The notes beneath the pieces were generated by a model. The model saw nothing but the letters and a program-made list of their open reading frames with translations, was not told the DNA's origin and searched no databases. A program made the position numbers and the translations under genes. Positions 45,004 to 54,578 of a DNA stretch of 64,000 nucleotides are shown here, in pieces; position 1 is the stretch's first letter, and each line of letters begins with the position of its first letter. Source of the DNA: Streptococcus troglodytae (lineage in GTDB: Bacteria; Bacillota; Bacilli; Lactobacillales; Streptococcaceae); assembly GCF_002355215.1 (NCBI RefSeq), contig NZ_AP014612.1, positions 496,001-560,000 on the forward strand, in the 5' to 3' direction.

Positions 45004-45009
45004 TAAAAT
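45004..45009 (+). promoter_or_regulatory. Probable promoter of murA
   Basis: TAAAAT preceded by TGA (extended -10), about 50 nt before the ATG. No good -35 is seen. Confidence 0.4.
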
Positions 45010-45060
45010 AACTTGGTTAAGATTCTATCGTTTAAGAAAAGTTAAGAAAGTTTTGTTTGC

Positions 45061-46320
45061 ATGAGAAAAATTGTCATTAATGGTGGTAAGCCCTTAAAAG
45101 GGGAGGTTGCGGTCTCAGGAGCTAAAAACAGTGTTGTTGCTCTGATTCCAGCTATTATTTTAGCAGATGATATGGTCACACTTGATGGTGTGCCGGCTAT
45201 CAGTGATGTTGATAGTTTAATTGACATTATGACTTTAATGGGAGCAAGTGTTGAGCGTGATGGTGACAGTCTTAAAATTGATCCGCGCGGTGTAAAAGAT
45301 ATTCCCATGCCTTATGGCAAGATTAATAGTTTAAGAGCTTCATATTATTTTTACAGTAGTTTGCTGGGGCGTTTTGGTCAGGCGGTCGTTGGTTTGCCAG
45401 GCGGCTGCGATTTGGGTCCTCGCCCGATTGATTTGCATCTCAAGGCCTTTAAGGCAATGGGAGCAACGGTTTCCTATGAGGGAGAGGCTATGCGTCTTTC
45501 AACCGAAGGCAAGCCGCTTAAGGGAGCTCATATTTATATGGATACTGTCAGTGTTGGAGCAACGATTAATACGATGATAGCTGCTAGTAAGGCACAAGGC
45601 CGCACTGTTATTGAGAATGCTGCGCGTGAGCCGGAAATTATTGATATTGCAACGCTTTTAAATAATATGGGAGCCCATATCCGCGGGGCAGGAACAGATA
45701 TGATTATCATAGAAGGTGTTGAAAAACTTCATGGAACGCGTCATCAAGTTATTCCTGACCGCATCGAAGCAGGTTCTTACATTGCTTTGGCAGCTGCTGT
45801 TGGTGAAGGAATCAAGGTTACCAATGTGCTTTATGAACATTTGGAGAGTTTCATTTCAAAGCTGGAGGAAATGGGCGTGCGTATGACTATTGAAGAAGAC
45901 AGTGTTTTTGTTGAAAAGCAGGATCAATTAAAGGCGGTTTCCATTAAGACTTCGCCTTATCCCGGTTTTGCGACTGATCTGCAGCAGCCCATAACACCTC
46001 TATTATTAACAGCTGTAGGTCGCGGAAAGATTCGTGATACTATCTATGAAAAACGGGTTAATCATGTGGCTGAATTGGCACGTATGGGAGCTAAGATTTC
46101 TGTCTTAGGCGGCCAAATTATCTATGAAGGACCCAATGAATTAAGCGGAGCTCCTGTTAAAGCAACCGATTTACGTGCGGGAGCAGCACTTGTCACGGCA
46201 GGATTGATGGCAAAAGGTCAAACGGTTATTACGAATATTGAATTTATCTTGCGCGGTTATTCTGATATTATTCAAAAATTGAATCGTCTAGGTGCGGATA
46301 TCGAAATTGTTGAAGAATAA
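45061..46320 (+). CDS. murA: UDP-N-acetylglucosamine 1-carboxyvinyltransferase
   Basis: A 419-residue EPSP-synthase-fold enzyme for the first committed step of peptidoglycan precursor synthesis (enolpyruvyl transfer from PEP). The catalytic loop has Cys116 in [16 protein letters not shown], the residue fosfomycin alkylates. Lys23 ([11 protein letters not shown]) and the closing [14 protein letters not shown] segment are intact. Low-GC Gram-positives carry two copies (murA and murZ); which paralogue this is cannot be settled without the other. The SD is weak (aagaaag), about 10 nt before the ATG. Confidence 0.93.
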   Translation: MRKIVINGGKPLKGEVAVSGAKNSVVALIPAIILADDMVTLDGVPAISDVDSLIDIMTLMGASVERDGDSLKIDPRGVKDIPMPYGKINSLRASYYFYSSLLGRFGQAVVGLPGGCDLGPRPIDLHLKAFKAMGATVSYEGEAMRLSTEGKPLKGAHIYMDTVSVGATINTMIAASKAQGRTVIENAAREPEIIDIATLLNNMGAHIRGAGTDMIIIEGVEKLHGTRHQVIPDRIEAGSYIALAAAVGEGIKVTNVLYEHLESFISKLEEMGVRMTIEEDSVFVEKQDQLKAVSIKTSPYPGFATDLQQPITPLLLTAVGRGKIRDTIYEKRVNHVAELARMGAKISVLGGQIIYEGPNELSGAPVKATDLRAGAALVTAGLMAKGQTVITNIEFILRGYSDIIQKLNRLGADIEIVEE

Positions 46321-46345
46321 GATCAACGGAGTCGATTAAAACGAT

Positions 46346-46396
46346 AAAACAGCCTATCAAACTGATTAAAAATATTCAGCTTGATAGGCTGTTTTT
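46346..46396. terminator. Bidirectional terminator between murA and malK
   Basis: AAAACAGCCTATCAA and TTGATAGGCTGTTTT form a perfect 15-bp stem. Confidence 0.93.
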
Positions 46397-46449
46397 TAGT
46401 CCGTCTCAAAACGAGACAGCATTTGGAATAGACAGATATAATTGTTTGA

Positions 46450-47583
46450 TTAATTGATTCGTTTTTCAGTCTCTAAATCAAAGAAGTGTCCCTTAGCAAT
46501 ATTAAAGGTTAATTGTACTTTTTCTCCGGGACTGTGAGAGTCACGGGCATTGACGCGAGCTGTAAATTCAGTACTGCCAAATTTGACATATAGCATGCTT
46601 TCGCTGCCTAAAAGTTCTGATACTAGTATGTCAGCTGTAACACTAGCATTTGGAAAAGTCTCGTGGACAATTTGATCACTTGAGATGTCTTCTGGTCGAA
46701 TACCTAAAGTGACTTTTTTGCCAAGATAACCTTTCTCCTCAAGAATTTTTTCCTGTCCTTGAGGAAGCGCAAAGCTTAGACCATCTTGGTTAACCAAACG
46801 CTCTTTTTCAACGGTCACTTCAAAGAAGTTCATAGCGGGACTTCCGATGAAGCCAGCAACAAATTTATTAGCAGGTTCATTGTAGAGTTCCTGTGGTGTT
46901 CCAATCTGCTCGATACGACCGATAGAGCCGGTTTTATCTGGGTTTGGAGTAGCACTCATGATAACAATACGATCTGCTAAGGTCATGGCTTCTGTTTGGT
47001 CATGGGTAACATAGATAGTCGTTGCCCCAATACGGCGGTGAATTTTAGCGATTTCGGCTCGCATGGCAACTCGAAGTTTGGCATCTAAATTTGACAAAGG
47101 TTCGTCCATTAAGAAGACCTTAGCATCTCGGACAATAGCACGTCCCATAGCAACCCGCTGCCGCTGTCCGCCAGAGAGATCCGCAGGCTTTCTTTCAAGA
47201 AATTCTGTTAGTCCAAGAATTTCGGCAGCTTCGTATACGCGTTTATTAATATCGTCTTTTTTGTATTTACGAAGTTTTAGGCCAAAAGCCATGTTTTCAT
47301 AAACGCTCATATGAGGATAAAGAGCATAATTTTGAAAAACCATAGCAATATCGCGATCTTTAGGAGAGGCATCATTCATAATTTTGTCATCAATATAAAG
47401 GTTGCCTTCTGTAATATCTTCCAGACCAGCAATCATGCGAAGAGTGGTTGACTTTCCGCATCCTGAAGGACCGACAAAGACAATGAATTCTTTATCATGA
47501 ATGTCAAGATTAAAGTCTTCAACGGAATAATGCTTTGCATTGGGATATCTTTTGTAGATGTTATCAAGTTTTAAAGTTGTCAT
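46450..47583 (-). CDS. malK: Maltodextrin ABC transporter ATPase MalK/MsmK type
   Basis: A 377-residue ATPase of the CUT1 sugar ABC family. Walker A GPSGCGKST (38-46), signature LSGGQRQR (135-142), Walker B VFLMDEP, H-loop TIYVTHDQTEAMTLADRIV. A C-terminal regulatory OB domain follows (TLGIRPEDIS...). It energises MalFG import and closes the minus-strand malX-malF-malG-malK unit. In S. mutans MalK and MsmK can serve more than one permease. Confidence 0.94.
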   Translation of the reverse strand: MTTLKLDNIYKRYPNAKHYSVEDFNLDIHDKEFIVFVGPSGCGKSTTLRMIAGLEDITEGNLYIDDKIMNDASPKDRDIAMVFQNYALYPHMSVYENMAFGLKLRKYKKDDINKRVYEAAEILGLTEFLERKPADLSGGQRQRVAMGRAIVRDAKVFLMDEPLSNLDAKLRVAMRAEIAKIHRRIGATTIYVTHDQTEAMTLADRIVIMSATPNPDKTGSIGRIEQIGTPQELYNEPANKFVAGFIGSPAMNFFEVTVEKERLVNQDGLSFALPQGQEKILEEKGYLGKKVTLGIRPEDISSDQIVHETFPNASVTADILVSELLGSESMLYVKFGSTEFTARVNARDSHSPGEKVQLTFNIAKGHFFDLETEKRIN

Positions 47584-47606
47584 AATATCGTTTCCTTACT
47601 TTCTTT

Positions 47607-48442
47607 TTATTTAACAGATCCGCCAGTAATGCCTTCGACGTAATACTTTTGCATGAAAATGAAAAGTATGGTAATTGGAATGGCGATCAGTACAGAACCT
47701 GCTGCAAAGGCCATGAACCAATTATTAATGGTATCAGCTTGAAGCATAGAGAAGAGTCCAATCGCTACGGTATATTTGCTGGTGGCATCTCCAAGAATAA
47801 CCTGAGCAAAAATAAAGTCAATCCAAGGGCCGATAAATGCTAACAGGGCCGTATAAACGATGATGGGCTTAGACAGCGGCAGAGTGATTTTTAAGAAAAT
47901 ATCTTTACGTGTGGCCCCATCAATCATAGCTGATTCATCCAATGAATAAGGAATCGTATCAAAAAAGCCTTTAGCGATATAGAAAGTTAAGGCAGCTCCT
48001 GAAGAATAGACCAAAACAAGAGAAGTTAATGTTTGGGTGAGATTGAGTGCTTTTAGAATATAGTAAACTGCAATCATACTCATAAATCCCGGAAACATAT
48101 TCAGAACAAGAGCTAATTTTAAAAAGCCATTACGGTGTTTAAATTTAATACGGCTAAGCGAATAAGCCATTGCCACTGTGATAGAAGTTGACAGAATACA
48201 AGTGGCTGTTGAAACGATCAAGGTATTTAAAAACCAGCGCCCAAACGGGAAAGAAGAATTGGTAAATAATTTGATATAATTATCTAAAGTCCACGTTTTT
48301 GGAATAATATAAGGAACATAAGCTGTGCCTTCACCGCGAAAACTCGTCAGGATAACCCAAATGATCGGAAATAGCCAAATGAAGGATAAGAGAATCAGTA
48401 AAGCATAGATAGAGCCGATCTGAAGTTGTTTTTTCTTTTCAT
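47607..48442 (-). CDS. malG: Maltodextrin ABC transporter permease MalG, frameshifted at codon 5
   Basis: A six-helix CUT1 permease, 278 residues after correction. The ATG (48442) overlaps the malF stop as TAATG. The frame reads MKRK, then breaks at the plus-strand T run 48429-48434. One added base gives KQLQIGSIYALLILLSFIWL, then PIIWVILTSFRGEG and the intact rest. The EAA loop that docks with the ATPase is present (YSLDESAMIDGATRKDIFLK). As read, translation could begin only at internal codons, losing two helices, so a sequence error is likely. Confidence 0.88.
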
Positions 48443-49803
48443 TATTTAACAGCTCCTTCCTTGTATGATGCTGTATGCGTATAAGCTAAAAGACTGAAGA
48501 TAGCTGAAATGGCAAAGATAAAGATACCAATAACAGAAGCTAAATTATAGTCTGCAGCATTCATTGTTAGTTTATAAAGCCAAGTGACCAATAAGTCTGT
48601 GCTGCCTGCTTGATAGAATTGTGAATTAGTTGGTCCGCCGCCGGTTAAAAGGTAGATGACATTGAAATTATTGATATTTCCAATAAATTGCTGGATTAAA
48701 GATGGCATCATAATTAAAAGAATCTGCGGGAAAGTGATGGACTTAAAAATTTGGAACTTACTGGCGCCGTCAATTTCTGCAGCCTCAATTTGCTCACTTG
48801 GAAGATTCATGATAATTCCTGTTGCGACTAACATGGTAAAAGGAATACCAACCCACATATTAACGAAGATAATTGAAAATTTTGCCCAAGTAGGATCTGA
48901 TAGAAATGGCAGAGAATGGGAAATCAGTCCCATTTTTTCTAGGAAAGCATTGAGCGGACCTTGATCATTAAGGAAATTTCTCATCAGCAAAAGTGAAATG
49001 AACTGTGGCACAGCGATAGTAATAACAAAAATAGTCCGCCACATTTTTTTCAATTTTAATCCTTTGGCATTGATGATAAGAGCTAGAATGACGCCAAAGA
49101 GAAAATTCGTTACGGTTGCGAAAACAGCCCAGATAAGTGTCCAAGAAAGAACAGGGAAGAAGGTTCCAGCCATGCGGCCATTTAAAACATTACCAAAGTT
49201 AGCCAATCCTACCCAATCAAAAAGGGATTTAGGCGGAAGATGATTGTGATCATAATTGGTAAAGGCCAGACAAATCATATAAACGAGTGGCAAAATAGTA
49301 AAAAGAAGGACACCAATCAACGGAATAAACATCAATGTCATATGGAATCGGCCATTTGCCAAAGTCATAAAATCTTCTTTGAAAGATGGAATGTGACGTC
49401 CCTCTTTTTTTAACATATAGAGATTTCTGGCACTTTTAAGATTACACCAATAAATGTAGGCAAAAACCAAACAAAAGATTAGTGAGGCCAATCCAAAAAT
49501 GAGCATCAGCATCGAATTATCGCCTTCAACTGCCACCTGTAATTTAACGCCATCCACAATTTTTTCTTGCATCCCTTGTGTTTTCGTACCGAGAGTGAGT
49601 AAGCCTGAAAAAGCTGGAATAATCTGTGTGACAAAAGCAATTAGAAAAGCTATCTCACTTAATAGAAAGAGGAAGCCCTTTATGAATTGCTTATTCATCA
49701 AATTGGCAAATCCCATGATGACAAACGATAATTTGATATCTATTCCGCCCTTTTTAAAGGATTCAAGTACAGATACCTGATCATGAGAAGATGATTGAAT
49801 CAT
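48442..49803 (-). CDS. malF: Maltodextrin ABC transporter permease MalF
   Basis: A 453-residue CUT1 permease, longer than MalG because of an N-terminal extension with two or three extra helices (FIKGFLFLLSEIAFLIAFVT...), as in other streptococcal MalF/MalC proteins. The EAA loop reads LPSEQIEAAEIDGASKFQIF, followed by KSITFPQ. SD aaaggag lies 8 nt before the ATG. It pairs with MalG to form the membrane channel that receives maltodextrin from MalX. Confidence 0.94.
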   Translation of the reverse strand: MIQSSSHDQVSVLESFKKGGIDIKLSFVIMGFANLMNKQFIKGFLFLLSEIAFLIAFVTQIIPAFSGLLTLGTKTQGMQEKIVDGVKLQVAVEGDNSMLMLIFGLASLIFCLVFAYIYWCNLKSARNLYMLKKEGRHIPSFKEDFMTLANGRFHMTLMFIPLIGVLLFTILPLVYMICLAFTNYDHNHLPPKSLFDWVGLANFGNVLNGRMAGTFFPVLSWTLIWAVFATVTNFLFGVILALIINAKGLKLKKMWRTIFVITIAVPQFISLLLMRNFLNDQGPLNAFLEKMGLISHSLPFLSDPTWAKFSIIFVNMWVGIPFTMLVATGIIMNLPSEQIEAAEIDGASKFQIFKSITFPQILLIMMPSLIQQFIGNINNFNVIYLLTGGGPTNSQFYQAGSTDLLVTWLYKLTMNAADYNLASVIGIFIFAISAIFSLLAYTHTASYKEGAVK

Positions 49804-49879
49804 ATTTATCTCCTTTACTTTGTTATTAATTCAGTTAAAAGAATAAGTGAGAAGATTTAATCCCCTCACTTATGATGTT

Positions 49880-51127
49880 TTATTTAGCAGCTGCTAAATC
49901 TTTATCAAATTGTTTTAATTTAGCAAGGTAATCACTTTCTTTAATTTTACCATTGTAAGTATCACTAAGAATAGCTGCGCTTTCCGTCCAGAATGTTGAC
50001 ATTTGGTTGAGTTTAGGCATAACAACAGTATAATCTGAAGAAGATCCCATTTGGATAACAGCCTGTGCGAGTTCATGATTTTTGACTGTATCAGAGCTTT
50101 GGACGGTCTTATTAGATGGGATGATGTTGCGTCCTTTTGTCTTAAATTGATTTTCTTGGCTTTCAGCACTTGTTAAGTAAGAAGCTAATTTATAACTAGC
50201 AGCAATACGTTTGGTATTTCCTTTAGAAGGAGCCTGATTAACAGCATAGAGTTTAACACCTAAGAAAGCTTTCTGTTGAACTTCTTGACCATTAATAGTC
50301 ATTTTTGGATAAACCGCAACACCGAGGTTGTTTTTGCCAACTGCCTTTTGTGCGGCTTCATAATCCCAAGGACCTGATTCAAAAGAAGCTACAGAACCAT
50401 CACCAAATTTAGACATGACATTGTTATCATCAAGATTGACAAAGCCAGCGTTATCTTTTTGACTGGCAATCCATTTCAGAACTGATACACCAGCATCATT
50501 TCCCCAGTTAGTTCCTTTGGGATCTTCGCCATTTTTACCAAAGAGTGTATCACCTACTGAATAGAAAAGCGGTGCAGTCGCATAGGCGTTAACTTGTTTG
50601 AATTTTGCACCGAAAGTTGCCTTGCTGGTAATAGTCTCATATGATGTGATATCATCAGCTGAGAGTTTTGATTTATTATAGTAAAGCACTTGAGACTCGA
50701 TTCCAAAAGGAAAAGCATAAGTCTTACCTTTGTACATGGCTCCTGTTGCAGCCTGCTGTGTTTCATTTTTACTGATTTCTTTTGAATATTTTTCAGGAAT
50801 CTCTTGGATAACACCAGAGTCAACTAACTGACCCAGCTGATCATGCGGCAGCGAGAAAACATCTGCAGCAGTACTAGGATCTTTTTTAATCTTTTCCTGA
50901 GCTTTTGGATCTTCAGATTCAATCATCTTTACTTTATAGTTAGAATCTTTTTCAAATTTGTGAACAATGCCTTGGTAAGATTTCTTAGCTCCTGTTGGGA
51001 CCCAAAGCTTAATGGTTTTGGGATCAGATGCACTTGATTTTGAATCCTTTGATCCACAGGCAACAAGAATGCTGCTTGCAAGCACACGGCCTGCACCGCT
51101 AACGACGATTTTTTGCCATGTTTTCAT
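49880..51127 (-). CDS. malX: Maltodextrin-binding lipoprotein MalX
   Basis: A 415-residue extracellular solute-binding protein. The N-terminus (MKTWQKIVVSGAGRVLASSI) leads to lipobox LVAC with lipidated Cys24, so it is membrane-anchored outside the cell. The mature part is a type I sugar-binding fold (KTIKLWVPTGAKKSYQGIVH...). ATG 51127 is used because aggagg sits 9 nt before it; an upstream in-frame start would cover the promoter. It is the first gene of malXFGK, transcribed from a promoter with a MalR-type operator in the spacer. Confidence 0.95.
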   Translation of the reverse strand: MKTWQKIVVSGAGRVLASSILVACGSKDSKSSASDPKTIKLWVPTGAKKSYQGIVHKFEKDSNYKVKMIESEDPKAQEKIKKDPSTAADVFSLPHDQLGQLVDSGVIQEIPEKYSKEISKNETQQAATGAMYKGKTYAFPFGIESQVLYYNKSKLSADDITSYETITSKATFGAKFKQVNAYATAPLFYSVGDTLFGKNGEDPKGTNWGNDAGVSVLKWIASQKDNAGFVNLDDNNVMSKFGDGSVASFESGPWDYEAAQKAVGKNNLGVAVYPKMTINGQEVQQKAFLGVKLYAVNQAPSKGNTKRIAASYKLASYLTSAESQENQFKTKGRNIIPSNKTVQSSDTVKNHELAQAVIQMGSSSDYTVVMPKLNQMSTFWTESAAILSDTYNGKIKESDYLAKLKQFDKDLAAAK

Positions 51128-51172
51128 AGCGATTTCCTCCTGAAATGTCTTTGTAATTTTTGTTACAACAAT

Positions 51173-51201
51173 ATTATGCAATCGTTTGCAAAAATTGTCA
51201 A
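51173..51201 (-). promoter_or_regulatory. malX promoter with MalR operator in the spacer
   Basis: On the minus strand TTGACA (51201-51196), a 17-bp spacer, then CATAAT (51178-51173). The spacer is largely filled by TGCAAACGATTGCA (51190-51177), a LacI-type palindrome shared with the malQ promoter. Confidence 0.8.
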
Positions 51202-51288
51202 GCTTTTTTTAAAATTTCATCAAGATATTAAATTATTTTATAGAGAGGAAAACTGGGTGAAGTTAATATTTAAAATGTAGACAAACGT

Positions 51289-51395
51289 ACTATTTTTCAA
51301 CGTAAAAATTTTTAAGCTCTGCAGATTTCGTGATTATTTCTTTTTATTGGTAAGCAAAGCGATCACCAAACGAGACTTTCCGCTGTGATAAAAGT
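51289..51395 (+). repeat. Second repeat type, copy 2
   Basis: Shares ctatttttca, the gctctgca core and gagactttccgctgtgataa with 21941-22050. It is followed by a TTTGAG...ATCAAA hairpin (51430-51450) as in the other region. Confidence 0.6.
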
Positions 51396-51453
51396 AGCAG
51401 AAACAGTGATGCTTTTGATATTCGGAAGATTTGAGACCTTGGGATCAAATTCT

Positions 51454-51569
51454 AACTGAACACCGGGCTACGGACGGCTGCAAAAAGATAAACATACCCT
51501 AGACGCATGCGTCGTCGGTTAGTTTCCTATTTTGCTCTTGTCCGCTTAACGCCCTTTGTATCTTGGTTT
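51454..51569 (+). repeat. Hairpin repeat copy 5
   Basis: GGGC (51464-51467)/GCCC (51551-51554), CGGAC (51471-51475)/GTCCG (51540-51544), GCAAAA (51480-51485)/TTTTGC (51530-51535), tip GACGC-AT-GCGTC (51502-51513). Very similar to copy 4 before thrS. Confidence 0.8.
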
Positions 51570-51685
51570 AACTGAACATGGGCTGCGGATTGTGGCAAAA
51601 AGAAGAGCTCTCCTAGAATCTTAATGATTCCGCGTCGTACGCCCTATTTTGCCTTTATCCGCTTAACGCCCTTTGTATCTTGGTT
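51570..51685 (+). repeat. Hairpin repeat copy 6, tandem with copy 5
   Basis: Offset 116 nt from copy 5. The same nested arms (gggctgcgga with tccgcttaacgccc, GGCAAAA with TTTTGCC), but the tip is GAATC-ttaat-GATTC (51616-51630). Confidence 0.75.
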
Positions 51686-51915
51686 TAGGTATGGAATCTC
51701 AAAGGCTGAAATAGTCATAAAGCTATTTCAGGTTGAGACATAAGGAAACGAAAGTTTCCTTATTGATACCGTCCGTATCCCCTAAGGAAAGTCTCAAAAA
51801 AACTTTTTCTTCAATCTGGTTAATATTTGATTCTTCAAAAATATAAAAGGTTAACCATCTTGCAAGCAGAGCAGAACTGTTGTAAAATAGATTCATTAAA
51901 ATAAAGGAAAAGTAT

Positions 51916-52941
51916 ATGGTTACTATTAAGGATGTTGCAAAAGAGGCAGGTGTGAATCCTTCTACTGTCAGTCGGGTTTTAAAAAACAGTTCCTCCATTT
52001 CGCAAAAAACGAAAGATCGGGTTCAACAGGCCATGACAGATTTAGGTTATGTACCTAATTTAGCTGCTCAAATGCTGGCTAGTGGCTTGACTTATTGTGT
52101 CGGTGTTGTTTTCCCGCCTTTAACAAGTCCAGATCGTTTAAGCGAACCCTTTTTCATGGAAATATTGGCAGCTATTAATAATGAAGCAAGCCGTAATAAA
52201 TTCACGGTTTCAATTGCGACCAGTGATACTTTGATGGATCTGAAGGATCAGGTACAACTGATGTATCGGCAAAGACGAGTGGACGGTTTTATCGTGCTTT
52301 ACTCAGAAAGAAAGGATCCTGTACGTCAATACCTGATCAAAAATAAAATTCCTTTTGTCATTATCGGTGCTCCAGTTGATTATAAAGATGAAACAACCTA
52401 TATTGATAATGATAACCAATTAATGGCTGAGACTGCTGTGACTTATCTCAATCAAAAAGGACATAAGCAAATCTTGTTTGTCACAAATGATCAAGAAAGT
52501 GATGTTTATATTGAGCGTTTTATCGGCTATCAAAAGGGAATGCAAGTATTAGGATTAAAATCATATGACAGTGCTCTTTTTGATTCTAAACAAGCTAGCA
52601 CGCTAGAGGCCTTTGTTAAAACTGTTCAGAAAGAAAAGATAACGGCTCTCCTTATCATTGGAGATGTTGTTTCTCTTCGGATTATTCAATTTTTGTCTTA
52701 TTATGGTATAGCTGTACCAGAAGATATGTCTATTGTTTCTTTTAATAATTCCAGTTATGCCACTATTTTGCATCCTTATTTAACAACATTTGATATTAAT
52801 GTTAATCGTTTAGGAAGAGCGAGTCTGCATTGTTTGGTGGAAAAAGTGCAAAAGCGTCAGTCAAAAGATCAGAAAGTGATCGTTCCTTTTACTTTGAAAA
52901 AACGTGAGAGTGTCCGTAATCTTAAAAAAGCTAGAGATTAG
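51916..52941 (+). CDS. malR: Maltose operon repressor MalR, LacI family
   Basis: A 341-residue LacI/GalR regulator. The helix-turn-helix TIKDVAKEAGVNPSTVSRVL starts at residue 3 and is followed by the hinge helix YVPNLAAQMLASG and a sugar-binding core. It lies between the two maltodextrin units and should bind the TGCAAACGATTGC sites in the malX and malQ promoters, releasing on maltose or maltotriose. SD aaagga lies 8 nt before the ATG. Confidence 0.95.
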   Translation: MVTIKDVAKEAGVNPSTVSRVLKNSSSISQKTKDRVQQAMTDLGYVPNLAAQMLASGLTYCVGVVFPPLTSPDRLSEPFFMEILAAINNEASRNKFTVSIATSDTLMDLKDQVQLMYRQRRVDGFIVLYSERKDPVRQYLIKNKIPFVIIGAPVDYKDETTYIDNDNQLMAETAVTYLNQKGHKQILFVTNDQESDVYIERFIGYQKGMQVLGLKSYDSALFDSKQASTLEAFVKTVQKEKITALLIIGDVVSLRIIQFLSYYGIAVPEDMSIVSFNNSSYATILHPYLTTFDINVNRLGRASLHCLVEKVQKRQSKDQKVIVPFTLKKRESVRNLKKARD

Positions 52942-52968
52942 AGGTTTAATTTCTAAGCTTTTTTTATT
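52926..52968 (+). terminator. Terminator of malR, overlapping its stop codon
   Basis: AAAGCTAGAGATTA and TAATTTCTAAGCTTT form an imperfect stem that spans the stop, followed by TTTTT. Confidence 0.55.
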
Positions 52969-52982
52969 TTTTGAAAAAATTC

Positions 52983-53011
52983 TTGACTTATGCAAACGAT
53001 TGCGTTATACT
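52983..53011 (+). promoter_or_regulatory. malQ promoter with MalR operator in the spacer
   Basis: TTGACT (52983-52988) and TATACT (53006-53011) are 17 bp apart. TGCAAACGATTGCG (52991-53004) fills the spacer. Confidence 0.82.
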
Positions 53012-53048
53012 TTTTCTAAGAATGATAATAAAAAAGCGAGGAGACTAT

Positions 53049-54578
53049 ATGGAAAAACGCGCAAGTGGTATCCTGATGCATATCAGTTCTCTACCGGGAA
53101 AATTTGGAATTGGTACTTTTGGGCAGGAAGCTTATGATTTTGTTGATTTCCTAAAAAAAACAGGTCAAACATATTGGCAGCTCTTACCCTTAACGACAAC
53201 GAGTTATGGTGATTCTCCTTACCAATCTTTTTCTGCCGTTGCTGGTAATGTGAATTTTATTGATTTTAAGAAATTACAAGAAGCTGGCTTATTGGACGAG
53301 GATGACTATAATTCTGTTTCTTTTGGAGAAGACGAAGAAATTGTTGATTATGCTCTATTGTTTAAAATACGTCGGCCAATTTTGGAAAAGGCTGTTATCA
53401 ATTTTCTGGCAGACAAGGCTAATCTGAAAAAATTGGCTCTGTTTGAAGAAAAAAATGAAACCTGGCTTGATGACTATGCTGAATTTATGGCCATCAAGGA
53501 GCACTTTGGCAATAAGTCTTTGCAAGAGTGGGGCGATAAAAAGGCTATTCGCCGTGATGAGGAGCGTTTGGTACGTTATCGTCATTTGTTGGCCGATGAA
53601 ATTAGCTACCATAAGGTTACACAGTATTTCTTCTTCGAACAATGGCTGGCGCTGAAAGCTTACGCTAATAAAAATAAGATCAAAATTATTGGTGATATGC
53701 CTATCTATGTAGCTAAAGACAGTGTTGAAGTCTGGACTATGCCTGAACTCTTTAAGATGGATGATGACTTGCAGCCTTTGTCGGTTGCCGGCTGTCCGCC
53801 CGATGAATTTAGTGATGAGGGTCAGTTGTGGGGAAATCCTATTTATGATTGGAAAAAGCATCGAGAAACAGGCTTTGCTTGGTGGATTTATCGTATTCAA
53901 GAAAGTTTTAAGATTTATGATATCTTACGGATAGACCACTTTAAAGGTTTCTCAGATTATTGGGAAATTAAAGGCAATTCCAAAACTGCAAAAAATGGCA
54001 GCTGGCATCCAGGACCTGGTATCGCTCTCTTTAGGGCTGTTCAAAATGCTTTGGGAGATTTGCCAATTATTGCAGAGGATTTGGGGTATGTAGATGATAG
54101 AGCCAGACAGCTTCTAAAGGAAACTGGTTTTCCCGGCATGAAGATTTTAGAGTTTGGTTTCTATGATTTAAGCGGCCGCAGTATTGATATCCCTCACCAC
54201 TATGTTCAAAATAGTGTTGCTTATATTGGGACGCATGATAATGATGTTGTTAATGGTTGGTATGACAGTCTCAGTATTGAACAAGAAGAATTTGTGGATG
54301 CTTATACCAATCGTAAGCCGATTGAACCGGTCAATCAGGCTATGCTTAGACTGCTCTTTTCAACTGTCAGCAATACAGCTATTTTAACCATGCAGGATTT
54401 GCTCAATAAGCCAGCCAGCTCTAGGATGAATACCCCATCAACAATCGGAGGTAACTGGCAATGGCGGATGAGAGCAAAAGATTTAACACAAGATAAAATA
54501 GACTTTTTAAGTAAATTAACAAAACTATATCAAAGAGGAAATGAAGAAAATGACACAAAAAGCAAAACAATTCAGTAA
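53049..54578 (+). CDS. malQ: 4-alpha-glucanotransferase
   Basis: A 509-residue GH77 amylomaltase that disproportionates maltodextrins, releasing glucose and longer chains for the phosphorylase. Start [20 protein letters not shown] with SD gaggag. Catalytic elements are [14 protein letters not shown] (nucleophile Asp), [12 protein letters not shown] (acid/base Glu) and [13 protein letters not shown] (Asp). The ATG 53049 is chosen because earlier in-frame codons lie in the promoter. Its 3' end overlaps glgP. Confidence 0.96.
   Translation: MEKRASGILMHISSLPGKFGIGTFGQEAYDFVDFLKKTGQTYWQLLPLTTTSYGDSPYQSFSAVAGNVNFIDFKKLQEAGLLDEDDYNSVSFGEDEEIVDYALLFKIRRPILEKAVINFLADKANLKKLALFEEKNETWLDDYAEFMAIKEHFGNKSLQEWGDKKAIRRDEERLVRYRHLLADEISYHKVTQYFFFEQWLALKAYANKNKIKIIGDMPIYVAKDSVEVWTMPELFKMDDDLQPLSVAGCPPDEFSDEGQLWGNPIYDWKKHRETGFAWWIYRIQESFKIYDILRIDHFKGFSDYWEIKGNSKTAKNGSWHPGPGIALFRAVQNALGDLPIIAEDLGYVDDRARQLLKETGFPGMKILEFGFYDLSGRSIDIPHHYVQNSVAYIGTHDNDVVNGWYDSLSIEQEEFVDAYTNRKPIEPVNQAMLRLLFSTVSNTAILTMQDLLNKPASSRMNTPSTIGGNWQWRMRAKDLTQDKIDFLSKLTKLYQRGNEENDTKSKTIQ

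Noticed and set aside
46450-51127. Maltodextrin cluster as horizontally acquired
   Set aside because: Base composition, codon use and gene order match the rest of the chromosome and other streptococci. No mobile-element trace is seen apart from the repeats upstream of malR.
53355-53900. 181-codon open frame on the minus strand inside malQ
   Set aside because: A shadow of the intact malQ coding frame, with no recognisable domain or start signal.
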